Assembly (NCBI GenBank): GCA_964595355.1
Contig: CAZQQD010000065.1
Location: 1 to 18,462, forward strand
Length of the DNA: 18,462 bases
Reading direction: 5' to 3'
Source of the DNA: JAKAGZ01 sp964595355
GTDB taxonomy: Bacteria > Bacteroidota > Ignavibacteria > Ignavibacteriales > Ignavibacteriaceae
A model generated the notes under the pieces. That model was not told the DNA's origin, did not search any database, and saw only the letters and a program-made list of their open reading frames with translations. The position numbers were made by a program, and so were the translations under genes. This document shows positions 6,915 through 14,181 of the stretch, one piece after another. Within the stretch, counting starts at the first letter, position 1; every line of letters starts with the position of its first letter.

Positions 6915-8279
6915 ATGATCAATTCTATAAATCCGGCCAACGAAGAATTATTAGAAGAATATAACGAAATGACAATTGAGCAGGTTGATAAAATAATTGA
7001 TTCGGTACATAGGGAGTTTGAAAAATGGCGAAATACAGACTTTGAATTTAGATCTGAAAAGATGAAAAAAGCGGCATCTGTGATGAGAAATAAGAAAGAA
7101 GAATTGGCAAAAATTATGACACTGGAAATGGGAAAGCCAGTTGCACAGTCAAGGGGTGAAGTAGAAAAGTGTGCATGGGTATGTGATTACTTTGCAGAAA
7201 ATGCAGAGAAGTTTTTACAGGATGAGATTATTGAAACTGATGCATCCAAGAGTTTTGTAACATTCCAACCACTTGGCGTTGTTTTGGCTGTTATGCCTTG
7301 GAATTTTCCTTTTTGGCAGGTCTTTCGATTTGCCTCTCCTAACCTGATGGCAGGAAATGCTGGAGTACTTAAACATTCCTCAAATGTAACCGGCTGCGCG
7401 CTTGCAATTGAGAATGTTTTTAAAGAAGCGGGTTTTCCTGAACATCTTTTCAGAACATTGGTAATATCTTCCAAAAAAGTTGGAGATGTTATAAAAAATA
7501 GATCTGTTAAAGCAGTAACTCTCACAGGAAGTACAGCGGCGGGCATTTCTGTTGCAAAGGCTGCTGGTGAACAACTGAAAAAAACCGTGCTTGAATTAGG
7601 CGGAAGTGATCCATATCTGATTCTGGGAGATGCTGATCTGGAAGCGGCTACAGAAACCTGTGTTAATTCGAGATTAATTAATGGTGGGCAAAGTTGTATT
7701 GCCGCAAAAAGATTCATTGTGGTTGAATCAATATATGATGACTTCGAAAAACTTTTTGTTGAAAAAATGAAATCAAAAAAAATGGGAGACCCATTTGATG
7801 AGTCTAATAATCTTGGTCCACAAGCAAGAAATGATTTACGTGATGAACTTCATCAACAGGTAAATAGAAGTGTGAAAAACGGTGCAAAAATTTTATTAGG
7901 CGGAGAGATTCCCAAAACCAAAGGTGCTTATTATCCTCCAACAGTTCTTGCTAATGTTAAAAAAGGTATGCCAGCCTATGATGAAGAATTATTCGGCCCC
8001 GTTGCCGCTTTGATTAAAGTTAAAGATGAAGCAGAAGGAATAAAGATTGCAAATGATACTACATTCGGATTGGGTGCTGCAGTTTTTACAAAAGATATTG
8101 TGAAAGGAGAAAAAATAGCAAAAAAAAAACTTGCTTCGGGTAGTTGTTTTGTCAATGAGTTTGTAAAATCGGATCCTAGATTACCTTTTGGAGGAATAAA
8201 TGAATCAGGCTACGGAAGAGAACTTTCTATTTATGGGATTCAGGAGTTTGTAAATGTCAAAACAGTTTACGTAAAATAA
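6915..8279 (+). CDS. NAD(P)-dependent succinate-semialdehyde dehydrogenase (short GabD1/Sad type)
   Basis: A cytoplasmic oxidoreductase of 454 residues that oxidises an aldehyde, probably succinate semialdehyde, to the acid. ALDH motifs, counted from this start, are PWNFPFWQVFR (128-138, N130), the cofactor-site lysine in LKHSSN (K153), LTGSTAAG (203-210), LELGGS (226-231, general base E227), NGGQSC (256-261, catalytic C261), EELFGP (357-362) and PFGGINESGYGRE (425-436). The short length and the INPANEELLEEY opening match the GabD1/E. coli Sad group rather than the roughly 480-residue GabD. The substrate is inferred from subgroup only. An ATG at 6903 would add four residues. I prefer 6915 because GAGGT (6905-6909) precedes it at a good distance and the family opens there. 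It converges on the response regulator gene with only 4 nt between stops. Confidence 0.9.
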   Translation: MINSINPANEELLEEYNEMTIEQVDKIIDSVHREFEKWRNTDFEFRSEKMKKAASVMRNKKEELAKIMTLEMGKPVAQSRGEVEKCAWVCDYFAENAEKFLQDEIIETDASKSFVTFQPLGVVLAVMPWNFPFWQVFRFASPNLMAGNAGVLKHSSNVTGCALAIENVFKEAGFPEHLFRTLVISSKKVGDVIKNRSVKAVTLTGSTAAGISVAKAAGEQLKKTVLELGGSDPYLILGDADLEAATETCVNSRLINGGQSCIAAKRFIVVESIYDDFEKLFVEKMKSKKMGDPFDESNNLGPQARNDLRDELHQQVNRSVKNGAKILLGGEIPKTKGAYYPPTVLANVKKGMPAYDEELFGPVAALIKVKDEAEGIKIANDTTFGLGAAVFTKDIVKGEKIAKKKLASGSCFVNEFVKSDPRLPFGGINESGYGRELSIYGIQEFVNVKTVYVK

Positions 8280-8283
8280 GTCA

Positions 8284-8658
8284 TTATTCACTGTACAATA
8301 TCTTCTTGACCCATTTTATTAATTCAGGTTTGTCAAAAGGTTTAGATAAATAATCAGTACAACCTGCAGCTAAAAACGCCTCTTTGTCGCCTTTCATAGC
8401 ATAGGCCGTTAATGCGCCTATTGGAGTGTTTTCATAGCCCGGAATTTTTCTGATTTCCTTTGTTGCCTGAATACCATTCATATTTTTGCCGAGGCCAATG
8501 TCCATCAGTATTGCTGGATATTTTTTCCCTTTGGCCATTTTAATTGCGGTAAAACCATCCTGAGCAATTTCTATATTACAAACTTCTTTTAGAAAAAGTT
8601 TGGTTATGTCCAGGCTGGACTGATCGTCTTCAACAAGTAAAACAGTTGGTTTTTCCAT
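8284..8658 (-). CDS. Single-domain response regulator (receiver only)
   Basis: A cytoplasmic protein of 124 residues consisting of one CheY-like receiver domain and no output domain. Seen are the acidic pocket E10-D11-D12, phosphoacceptor D53 (in LMDIGLG), the switch threonine T84 in ALTAYAM and the conserved lysine K106 in YLSKPF. The ALTAYAMKGDKEAFLAAGCTDYLSKP-like wording is close to receiver domains of hybrid histidine kinases, so it may act in a phosphorelay or by protein contact rather than as a transcription factor. No histidine kinase is nearby, so its partner is unknown. It stands alone on the minus strand and has its own promoter-like element upstream. Confidence 0.92.
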   Translation of the reverse strand: MEKPTVLLVEDDQSSLDITKLFLKEVCNIEIAQDGFTAIKMAKGKKYPAILMDIGLGKNMNGIQATKEIRKIPGYENTPIGALTAYAMKGDKEAFLAAGCTDYLSKPFDKPELIKWVKKILYSE

Positions 8659-8675
8659 TAAACTAAATGTTTCCC

Positions 8676-8708
8676 CAAATTTAAGAGATTATTTTTAACG
8701 TAATAAAA
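8676..8708 (-). promoter_or_regulatory. Candidate Bacteroidetes-type promoter for the response regulator
   Basis: On the minus strand, TAAATTTG (8683 down to 8676) matches TAnnTTTG. A TTTT (8708 down to 8705) stands in for the TTTG -33 box at a spacing of 21 nt. The ATG lies 17 nt downstream, leaving a very short leader. Confidence 0.45.
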
Positions 8709-8851
8709 AATAGGTTATTTTATGAATATTAAAAATTAACAATCCTAAGATATTAAATGTTAAACAAGAAAAAAACCTATAAATTAAAATTAACTGTTTT
8801 CTGTGTATAGCATGAAGATGACAGATGAAGGCTTATTTATTTGATTAAAGC

Positions 8852-9580
8852 ATGAATAATTATAAACTAACAATACAATATGATGGAACTAACTATTCAG
8901 GATGGCAGATTCAGGAAAATGCCATTACAGTTCAGCAGAAAATTTCTGAGGCAATTAAAGTTTTGACAAAAGAAAGGCTAAGTTTGGTAGGTTCGGGCAG
9001 GACAGACTCAGGTGTACATGCATTTGGTCAGGTTGCAAATTTTAAGATTAAAAATACGCTTGACACATATAGATTCTCACATTCTTTGAACTCTATTTTA
9101 CCAAAAGATATCTCTGTTACTAATATTCAGAAAGTAGAAGAAAATTTTCATTCAAGATTTGACGCAAAAAAAAGGAGCTATATTTATTTAATTTCCAAAG
9201 TGAAATCACCGTTTTTTCATTTATATTCCTGGCATTACCATGAGTCGATTGATATATTAAAACTAAAAAACCTTTCTGATTTACTAATCGGAGAATTTGA
9301 CTTTACATCATTTGCAAAAAAAAATACCGAAATCGAAAATAAAATTTGTGAAATATTTCAGATTAATTGGCGTGAATCGAAAGAACTCATATTATTTTAT
9401 ATTGAAGCAAACAGATTTTTACACGGGATGGTAAGAACAATTGTAGGTACTTTATTAAAACTTGAAAAGGAAAAAGAAAGCGGAAAAATCCTTAAAGAAA
9501 TATTAAATTTAAAAGATAGAGAATCAGCTGGTGAAGCTGTTCCTTCGCAAGGACTATTTCTTTTTAAAGTTAAATATTAG
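8852..9580 (+). CDS. truA: tRNA pseudouridine(38-40) synthase
   Basis: A cytoplasmic enzyme of 242 residues that isomerises uridines 38-40 in the anticodon stem-loop of many tRNAs. The N-terminus YKLTIQYDGTNYSGWQIQ (4-21) is typical of TruA. The catalytic aspartate D52 lies in GSGRTDSGVHAFGQVANF (48-64), and the C-terminal NRFLHGMVRTIVGTLL (187-202) is the second conserved block. Length is normal for the family. No Shine-Dalgarno sequence precedes the ATG. The SDR gene starts 2 nt after its stop, so the two are co-transcribed. The 193-nt gap upstream separates it from the divergent response regulator; I see no convincing truA promoter there. Confidence 0.95.
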   Translation: MNNYKLTIQYDGTNYSGWQIQENAITVQQKISEAIKVLTKERLSLVGSGRTDSGVHAFGQVANFKIKNTLDTYRFSHSLNSILPKDISVTNIQKVEENFHSRFDAKKRSYIYLISKVKSPFFHLYSWHYHESIDILKLKNLSDLLIGEFDFTSFAKKNTEIENKICEIFQINWRESKELILFYIEANRFLHGMVRTIVGTLLKLEKEKESGKILKEILNLKDRESAGEAVPSQGLFLFKVKY

Positions 9581-9582
9581 TT

Positions 9583-10338
9583 ATGGTAGAGTTAAAATCA
9601 AAAATTGTTTTAATCACTGGAGGCTCAAGAGGAATTGGCGCGGCATGTGTGAAGTTATTTGCTAAAGCAGGTGCTGCAGTAGCTTTTACATATCAATCAA
9701 ATAAAGATGCGGCTGAAAAATTAATTAAAGACTGTTCTCGGGGCTCAAAAGTTAAAGCTTATAAATGTGATTTGAATAATGCAGATGAAATCGAAAACAC
9801 AGTTAATAAGGTGTGCTCTGATTTCGAAAAGGTTGACATCCTTGTCAATAATGCAGGTCTATGGAAATATGGTCCGGCAGATAAAATGTCGCTAAAAGAT
9901 TGGGAAGAAACTATTCGAATTAACCTTACTGGAACTTTTTTGTTTACCAAAGCAGTTATTCCCTTAATGAAAAAAAATAAGTTTGGGAGAATAATAAACA
10001 TTACCTCAACGGCTGGGCAGAGAGGAGAGGCGAATTATTCTCATTATGCTTCTTCAAAAGGAGGAGTAATATCATTTACCAAATCAATGGCAACTGAATT
10101 AGGACCTTACAATATAACTACAAATTCCGTTGCTCCCGGCTGGGTTTATACTGATATGACAAGCGATGAATTATCTGATAATAAATATCGGAAAAAAGTT
10201 GAAGAAGATATTCCTTTAAAACGTATTGCAAGTGCTGAAGACATTGCTGGTCCTGTACTTTTTCTAGCATCTGACCTGGCAAGGCATATTAACGGAGAAA
10301 TTTTGAACGTAAACGGGGGCTCAATTCTTTGCGGATGA
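9583..10338 (+). CDS. Short-chain dehydrogenase/reductase, FabG-like
   Basis: A cytoplasmic NAD(P)-dependent oxidoreductase of 251 residues. Motifs are the nucleotide-binding TGGSRGIG (12-19), NNAG (89-92), the active-site N114 region, S142 in INITSTAG, and Y155 with K159 in YASSK, followed by the PGWVYTDM segment (186-193) and a C-terminal VNGG (243-246). It looks like 3-oxoacyl-ACP reductase (FabG), which reduces the beta-keto group in fatty acid elongation. It sits outside any fab cluster, however, and classical SDRs with many other substrates share these motifs. I therefore give no gene symbol. It starts 2 nt after truA. A DUF2231 gene follows after 28 nt. Confidence 0.9.
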   Translation: MVELKSKIVLITGGSRGIGAACVKLFAKAGAAVAFTYQSNKDAAEKLIKDCSRGSKVKAYKCDLNNADEIENTVNKVCSDFEKVDILVNNAGLWKYGPADKMSLKDWEETIRINLTGTFLFTKAVIPLMKKNKFGRIINITSTAGQRGEANYSHYASSKGGVISFTKSMATELGPYNITTNSVAPGWVYTDMTSDELSDNKYRKKVEEDIPLKRIASAEDIAGPVLFLASDLARHINGEILNVNGGSILCG

Positions 10339-10366
10339 TTTTTCATAATTAAATTAAGGAAATTAT

Positions 10367-10846
10367 ATGGAATTTTTAGCTGGCCTTCACCCAAAATTAG
10401 TTCATTTTCCCATAGTCCTTTTTTTAACCTATACTTTGTTTGAAATTATTGGAGCTTTTTCAAAAAAGGATTTTTTTTCAAAGGCAGCTCATATTTTATT
10501 ATTTCTTGGTGTTTTGGGAGCAGTTGCTGCAGTGCTGACGGGAAATCAGGCTGTTAATTTAGCGAATGCATGGGAAAAACAGGGAGCAATAATTCAATTT
10601 CATGCTATTGGCGAACACGAAGATTTAGCTAATATAACTCTCTGGTTCTTTACAGCATTACTTATTATAAGAACTGTACTTGTATTAAAGAAAAAATTTA
10701 CAGGTTACATAAAATATATAATTGTTCTTGTTGCACTTGTAGGTTGTTATTTCGTTTACGAAACCGGTGAACATGGTGGTAAACTTGTTTATAAATATGG
10801 TCTCGGAACGGACTTGAAGAAAATGGAAATACAAGAGAATCAATAA
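10367..10846 (+). CDS. DUF2231 four-helix membrane protein
   Basis: An integral membrane protein of 159 residues. The N-terminal LHPKLVHFPI (7-16) is the DUF2231 hallmark, and helices lie at about 14-31, 40-60, 88-107 and 113-132. Histidines conserved in this kind of protein are seen at H8, H13, H79 and H84, and near the C-terminus in ETGEHGGKLVYKYG (132-145, H136). The function of the family is not established; the paired histidines invite a heme- or metal-binding idea, which is speculation. AAGGAA lies a few nt before the ATG. The next gene begins with TTG directly after its stop, so the two are translationally coupled. Confidence 0.85.
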   Translation: MEFLAGLHPKLVHFPIVLFLTYTLFEIIGAFSKKDFFSKAAHILLFLGVLGAVAAVLTGNQAVNLANAWEKQGAIIQFHAIGEHEDLANITLWFFTALLIIRTVLVLKKKFTGYIKYIIVLVALVGCYFVYETGEHGGKLVYKYGLGTDLKKMEIQENQ

Positions 10847-11659
10847 TTGGAACTTTTGGTTAAACCCTGGCGGCTGATATTTGCTGTTATAATTCTAAAT
10901 GCAGCAGGAATTCTTTTACGTATTTTTAACCTCGATACATATTTTATTTTAGTTGGATTCCGCATTCATATTAGCTTCATACTTCCTCTTCTGATAATTT
11001 TCAAAAAATGTCAGGTTAATTTTATTAAACAAATATTTGTGGATCCTCATCATAAGAAAACCGTTCTTCCACTACTCTGGATTTTACTACCTACGTTAAT
11101 TCTTATTGGAGGCTTATTTTGGCTGAAAAAAACAACAATTGGTGATCCGGAATATTTTTATGAATTTGGGCTTTCTTCAATAATTGATTACCCGATTTAT
11201 CTTATCTGGAACTTCCCACAATTGTTTTGCTTTTTTATTTTTCTTGTCTTGGCCAGTACTGTTTCCAAAAAAAGTTTTCTAGTCGTTACATCAGTTTCAT
11301 TTTTTATATTTGCATTCGAATTTTTTCCTTTAAATATTAATAATGTTGACTATTCCGGTATAGCTTCCTTATTGTTAATATCTGTTTCGATTGGCTTGTT
11401 GATAAGATATTTCCAAAATATCTACTGGTTTACAATTGTAATTTTTTCAATTTTCTGGCTGAACTTTCTTGTATTTGGCTCATCTTCAGAGGAAATAATT
11501 CATTTATTATTTGCATCACAATATGCAGGCTGGGATGGATTTTTAGAAGTGAATAAACAGCTCGTTTCTTTCCTTTTACCCATGCAATTAGGACTAACCT
11601 TTTTAGTAATTCTGATATCATCATTTTTTCGTAAAAAAGAACCGGAAGTTTCATTTTAG
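10847..11659 (+). CDS. Unrecognised polytopic membrane protein
   Basis: I do not recognise this 270-residue protein. It is strongly hydrophobic and rich in Phe, Ile and Leu, with about eight helices (8-25, 31-52, 74-93, 115-137, 142-163, 170-187, 191-210, 238-261). Charged or polar features between helices are VDPHHKK (65-71), IGDPEYFYEFG (98-108), WNFPQ (121-125) and the stretch GSSSEEIIHLL (211-221) with QYAGWDGFLEV (225-235). The EE...H pattern recalls CPBP/Abi-type membrane proteases, but the full motif set is not present. It starts with TTG abutting the DUF2231 stop codon (a second in-frame TTG is at 10856); there is no ATG near the N-terminus. It is a real gene by length, coupling and helix pattern. 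Confidence 0.7.
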   Translation: MELLVKPWRLIFAVIILNAAGILLRIFNLDTYFILVGFRIHISFILPLLIIFKKCQVNFIKQIFVDPHHKKTVLPLLWILLPTLILIGGLFWLKKTTIGDPEYFYEFGLSSIIDYPIYLIWNFPQLFCFFIFLVLASTVSKKSFLVVTSVSFFIFAFEFFPLNINNVDYSGIASLLLISVSIGLLIRYFQNIYWFTIVIFSIFWLNFLVFGSSSEEIIHLLFASQYAGWDGFLEVNKQLVSFLLPMQLGLTFLVILISSFFRKKEPEVSF

Positions 11660-11684
11660 GAAACTTTATTATTTCGTAAGTTTG
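11654..11684 (+). promoter_or_regulatory. Candidate Bacteroidetes-type promoter for the outer-membrane barrel gene
   Basis: TAAGTTTG (11677-11684) matches the TAnnTTTG -7 element. TTTT (11654-11657), one base off the TTTG -33 box, lies 19 nt upstream, the expected spacing. The ATG is 21 nt downstream. It overlaps the end of the preceding membrane protein gene. Confidence 0.5.
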
Positions 11685-11705
11685 TACTAATAACATTAAG
11701 TACAG

Positions 11706-12296
11706 ATGAAAAAATTTTTAGTCCCAATATTCCTCATCATTTCTAATTTTGTTTATGCTGGTGGTCCATATAATCAAAGTGCCAAGGGTTTATTTCTTGC
11801 ATTTGGAGTAGGGCCCCGTTTTCCGGTAGGCGGTTTTGCAAATACTTCGAAATTTGGATATGGGTTTGATGCTGAATTAGCTTATACAAATGATGAGTAT
11901 CTACCGGTATTTTTATTTTTGAGAAGCGGCTTTGAAAATTTTCCAGGTTCACAGGATTTCTATCGTTCATCTGATTATTCGAACTACTCTACAAATGTAA
12001 TTCCGGTTAATCTGGGAATAAGATATTACTTACCCCCAATAATAAAGAGTCAGATAATAGTTATGCCTATATTTGAATTTTCCGCTAATTACAGCTTCTA
12101 TAGTATTCTGAATGAATTTAAAGCTGCCTCGGGAAAAAATGATGTTACTCAGAATAAAAATAAATTTGGTTTTTCCGCGGGTGTTGGGCTATCGACTTTT
12201 ATGATGGAAGTACTGGCCTCTTATAATTACTATGAAACAAATCAGTATTTTTCAATAGATTTGAAAGTAAGGTTTCCTTTATATATAAACATATAA
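11706..12296 (+). CDS. Outer-membrane beta-barrel protein
   Basis: An exported protein of 196 residues. Residues 1-18 (MKKFLVPIFLIISNFVYA) are a signal peptide with likely cleavage before GGP. The remaining roughly 178 residues show alternating polar and hydrophobic strands rich in Tyr, Phe and Gly (GLFLAFGVGPRFP, GYGFDAELAYT, PVNLGIRYYLP, FGFSAGVGLS), fitting a small 8-stranded OmpA/OmpW-size barrel. The strand ending in an aromatic-rich SIDLKVRFPLYINI at the C-terminus suits recognition by the BAM machinery. The specific function is unknown. A promoter-like element lies just upstream, and the enoyl-CoA hydratase gene follows after 9 nt, so the two may be co-transcribed although functionally unrelated. 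Confidence 0.75.
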   Translation: MKKFLVPIFLIISNFVYAGGPYNQSAKGLFLAFGVGPRFPVGGFANTSKFGYGFDAELAYTNDEYLPVFLFLRSGFENFPGSQDFYRSSDYSNYSTNVIPVNLGIRYYLPPIIKSQIIVMPIFEFSANYSFYSILNEFKAASGKNDVTQNKNKFGFSAGVGLSTFMMEVLASYNYYETNQYFSIDLKVRFPLYINI

Positions 12297-12305
12297 GAGC
12301 ATAAA

Positions 12306-13088
12306 ATGAATTATTCAAATTTACTAATCGAAAAGAAAAACAATGTTGCAACTGTTACAATTAATCGTCCTGACAAATTGAACGCTCTGAATGCAGAGAC
12401 AATGTATGAACTAAAATCTTCATTCACTGAATTGAAATCTGATCCTGAAACCTATGTTGTTATAATAACCGGCAGTGGTGTGAAGGCTTTCGTTGCGGGA
12501 GCGGATATAGCAGAATTAAATAAACTTGATGTAGTTACTGGAAAAACTTTTGCTGAAAAGGGTCAGGAAGTTTTTAACCTGATTGAGAGTCTGGATAAGC
12601 CTGTAATAGCAGCGGTAAATGGTTTTGCTCTGGGCGGAGGTTGTGAACTTGCACTTGCTTGCCATATCAGAATTGCTTCAGAAAATGCAAAATTTGGACA
12701 GCCAGAGGTTAATCTTGGGATTATTCCCGGCTACGGGGGGACGCAGAGATTGACTCGCCTAATTAATTCAGGCCGGGCAATGGAATATATTTTAACAGGC
12801 GATATGATCGATTCAAACGAAGCATTAAGAATTGGACTTGTCAATAAAGTTTATCCGCAAACAGAGTTAATGACGAAAGTTCTTGAAATGGCAGCAAAGA
12901 TAGCTTCAAAGGCACAGCAGGCTATTCGTCTTTCGGTTAAAGCTGTAAATATGGTTGATGAAGTTTCCGGTAAAGAAGGATTAAATTATGAAGCAAGTCT
13001 ATTTTCTTTGGCCTGTGGCACGGAGGATTTTAAAGAAGGTACCAAAGCATTTATGGAAAAACGTAAGCCTGAGTTCAAAAATAAATAA
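12306..13088 (+). CDS. Enoyl-CoA hydratase (crotonase family)
   Basis: A cytoplasmic enzyme of 260 residues that adds water across the double bond of 2-enoyl-CoA in beta-oxidation or related acyl-CoA pathways. KAFVAGADIAEL (60-71) and NGFALGGGCELALA (105-118) form the oxyanion hole and supply catalytic E114. FGQPEVNLGIIPGYGGTQRL (130-149) supplies the second catalytic glutamate E134. Both acids are present, so it is likely a true hydratase rather than an isomerase with one acid. Length is normal. Substrate chain length cannot be read; a crotonase for short-chain or 3-hydroxybutyryl-CoA metabolism is possible. No thiolase or acyl-CoA dehydrogenase gene is adjacent. Confidence 0.93.
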   Translation: MNYSNLLIEKKNNVATVTINRPDKLNALNAETMYELKSSFTELKSDPETYVVIITGSGVKAFVAGADIAELNKLDVVTGKTFAEKGQEVFNLIESLDKPVIAAVNGFALGGGCELALACHIRIASENAKFGQPEVNLGIIPGYGGTQRLTRLINSGRAMEYILTGDMIDSNEALRIGLVNKVYPQTELMTKVLEMAAKIASKAQQAIRLSVKAVNMVDEVSGKEGLNYEASLFSLACGTEDFKEGTKAFMEKRKPEFKNK

Positions 13089-13141
13089 ATTTTTCGCATC
13101 TAAGGTGATATTCTGAACTGCGATAACTATTTTAATTTTTA

Positions 13142-14161
13142 ATGAAAATATTTTCAGATAAAAAAAAGCTAATCCAGATCCTGTTTGGGTTGGCTTTTAT
13201 TTTTCTTATAGCGAATCTAATTGTTAATAAGCTTACGCACTATCATTACACTCCGATAGAAAAGGCAAGAAGTTCAAATTATATAAACTCCAAATTTCTT
13301 GATGCTCTGCATAGTTACGGTCTTGAAAATAGCTGGATTAAAAAAGAAAGACGGTATCGAAAGGATGACGATTCTCTAAATTATAAGTATAAAGTTGAAG
13401 TGCCTAAAGATTTGCCAATAGCATTGTTACTGGATGAAATAGAAGATTCACTTGGAGTTAATGGAATTGCAATTAGAACAAAAGAGCTTGAATTTGGTGG
13501 TGCTAATCTTCTGAAAGTTTATTCAGGTGATAATATTAAGCTGCAGGCAGAGTTTAATTACAATGAAAATATTGAAAGAGATGCAGGAACTGTCGGTATA
13601 ATTGTGAATGACGCGGATCAATTAAGTTCTGAAAATTTCCAAAAATTAATTAAACTTCCCGAACGATTCGCGGTATTATTGCTGCCTTCAAAAAAAACAG
13701 CGGGACTTCAGGAACAAATAACTTCTGCACAAAAGGAAATTTGTGTTCTGATTAGCGACGAAACAACAGACCTTGATTATAAGATGAAGGCTGGATTTTC
13801 TGCAGATAGGATTAGAAATTCAATCAGTGCAATTATTTCAGCTTATTCTAAGGCTGCTTTTTTTGTGATTGATAATAAGTCCGGGTTGTATTTCTCTCCT
13901 GCAATGAAAATTATTAAAAATTTTCTGGATAAGGGAAAAATTAAATATATTATGCTAAGTGATTGTAGCTTCTTAAATTCCAGTGATGCTAATGAAATTA
14001 AAAATCAGTTTGAAGACTTTGTAGTGAAATCCGGATCTAATACAAAATCAATTCTAAGCCTTACTACTGATGAATTAAATTCACAAATATTAGAATTAAT
14101 AAAATTTAGAAAGATTGGATACAGTTTCGTCAGGCCTTCTGTATTATTACAGGCTAATTGA
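13142..14161 (+). CDS. Membrane-anchored protein resembling a degenerate YibQ-type polysaccharide deacetylase
   Basis: A 339-residue protein with one N-terminal membrane anchor (about 11-29) and a large periplasmic part. The region from about 150 to 339 resembles the divergent polysaccharide deacetylase family (YibQ/DUF610). GTVGIIVNDADQ (149-160) sits where the family has its IIIDDxG motif, PERFAVLLLPSKK (173-185) matches the AVLPY segment, KEICVLISDE (198-207) replaces EVLLHLPME, and the end resembles the family's final strand and helix pattern. The usual catalytic His and much of the Asp pattern are changed, so an inactive or altered enzyme is suggested. The assignment is by pattern and is tentative. 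It is followed by a convergent gene after 20 nt, with no clear terminator. Confidence 0.5.
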   Translation: MKIFSDKKKLIQILFGLAFIFLIANLIVNKLTHYHYTPIEKARSSNYINSKFLDALHSYGLENSWIKKERRYRKDDDSLNYKYKVEVPKDLPIALLLDEIEDSLGVNGIAIRTKELEFGGANLLKVYSGDNIKLQAEFNYNENIERDAGTVGIIVNDADQLSSENFQKLIKLPERFAVLLLPSKKTAGLQEQITSAQKEICVLISDETTDLDYKMKAGFSADRIRNSISAIISAYSKAAFFVIDNKSGLYFSPAMKIIKNFLDKGKIKYIMLSDCSFLNSSDANEIKNQFEDFVVKSGSNTKSILSLTTDELNSQILELIKFRKIGYSFVRPSVLLQAN

Positions 14162-14181
14162 CTATTGGGCAAATAATTAAA

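Noticed and set aside
7187..7717. 176-codon open frame on the minus strand
   Set aside because: It lies wholly inside the aldehyde dehydrogenase gene, whose motifs are intact, and encodes no recognisable domain.
8710..8780. ATAGGTT/AACCTAT inverted repeat in the gap between response regulator and truA
   Set aside because: Only 7 bp with a 57-nt spacer in AT-rich DNA; no more than chance.
10847..11659. CPBP/Abi membrane protease identity
   Set aside because: An EE...H pattern exists in one place, but the other conserved Arg and His motifs of that family are not visible.
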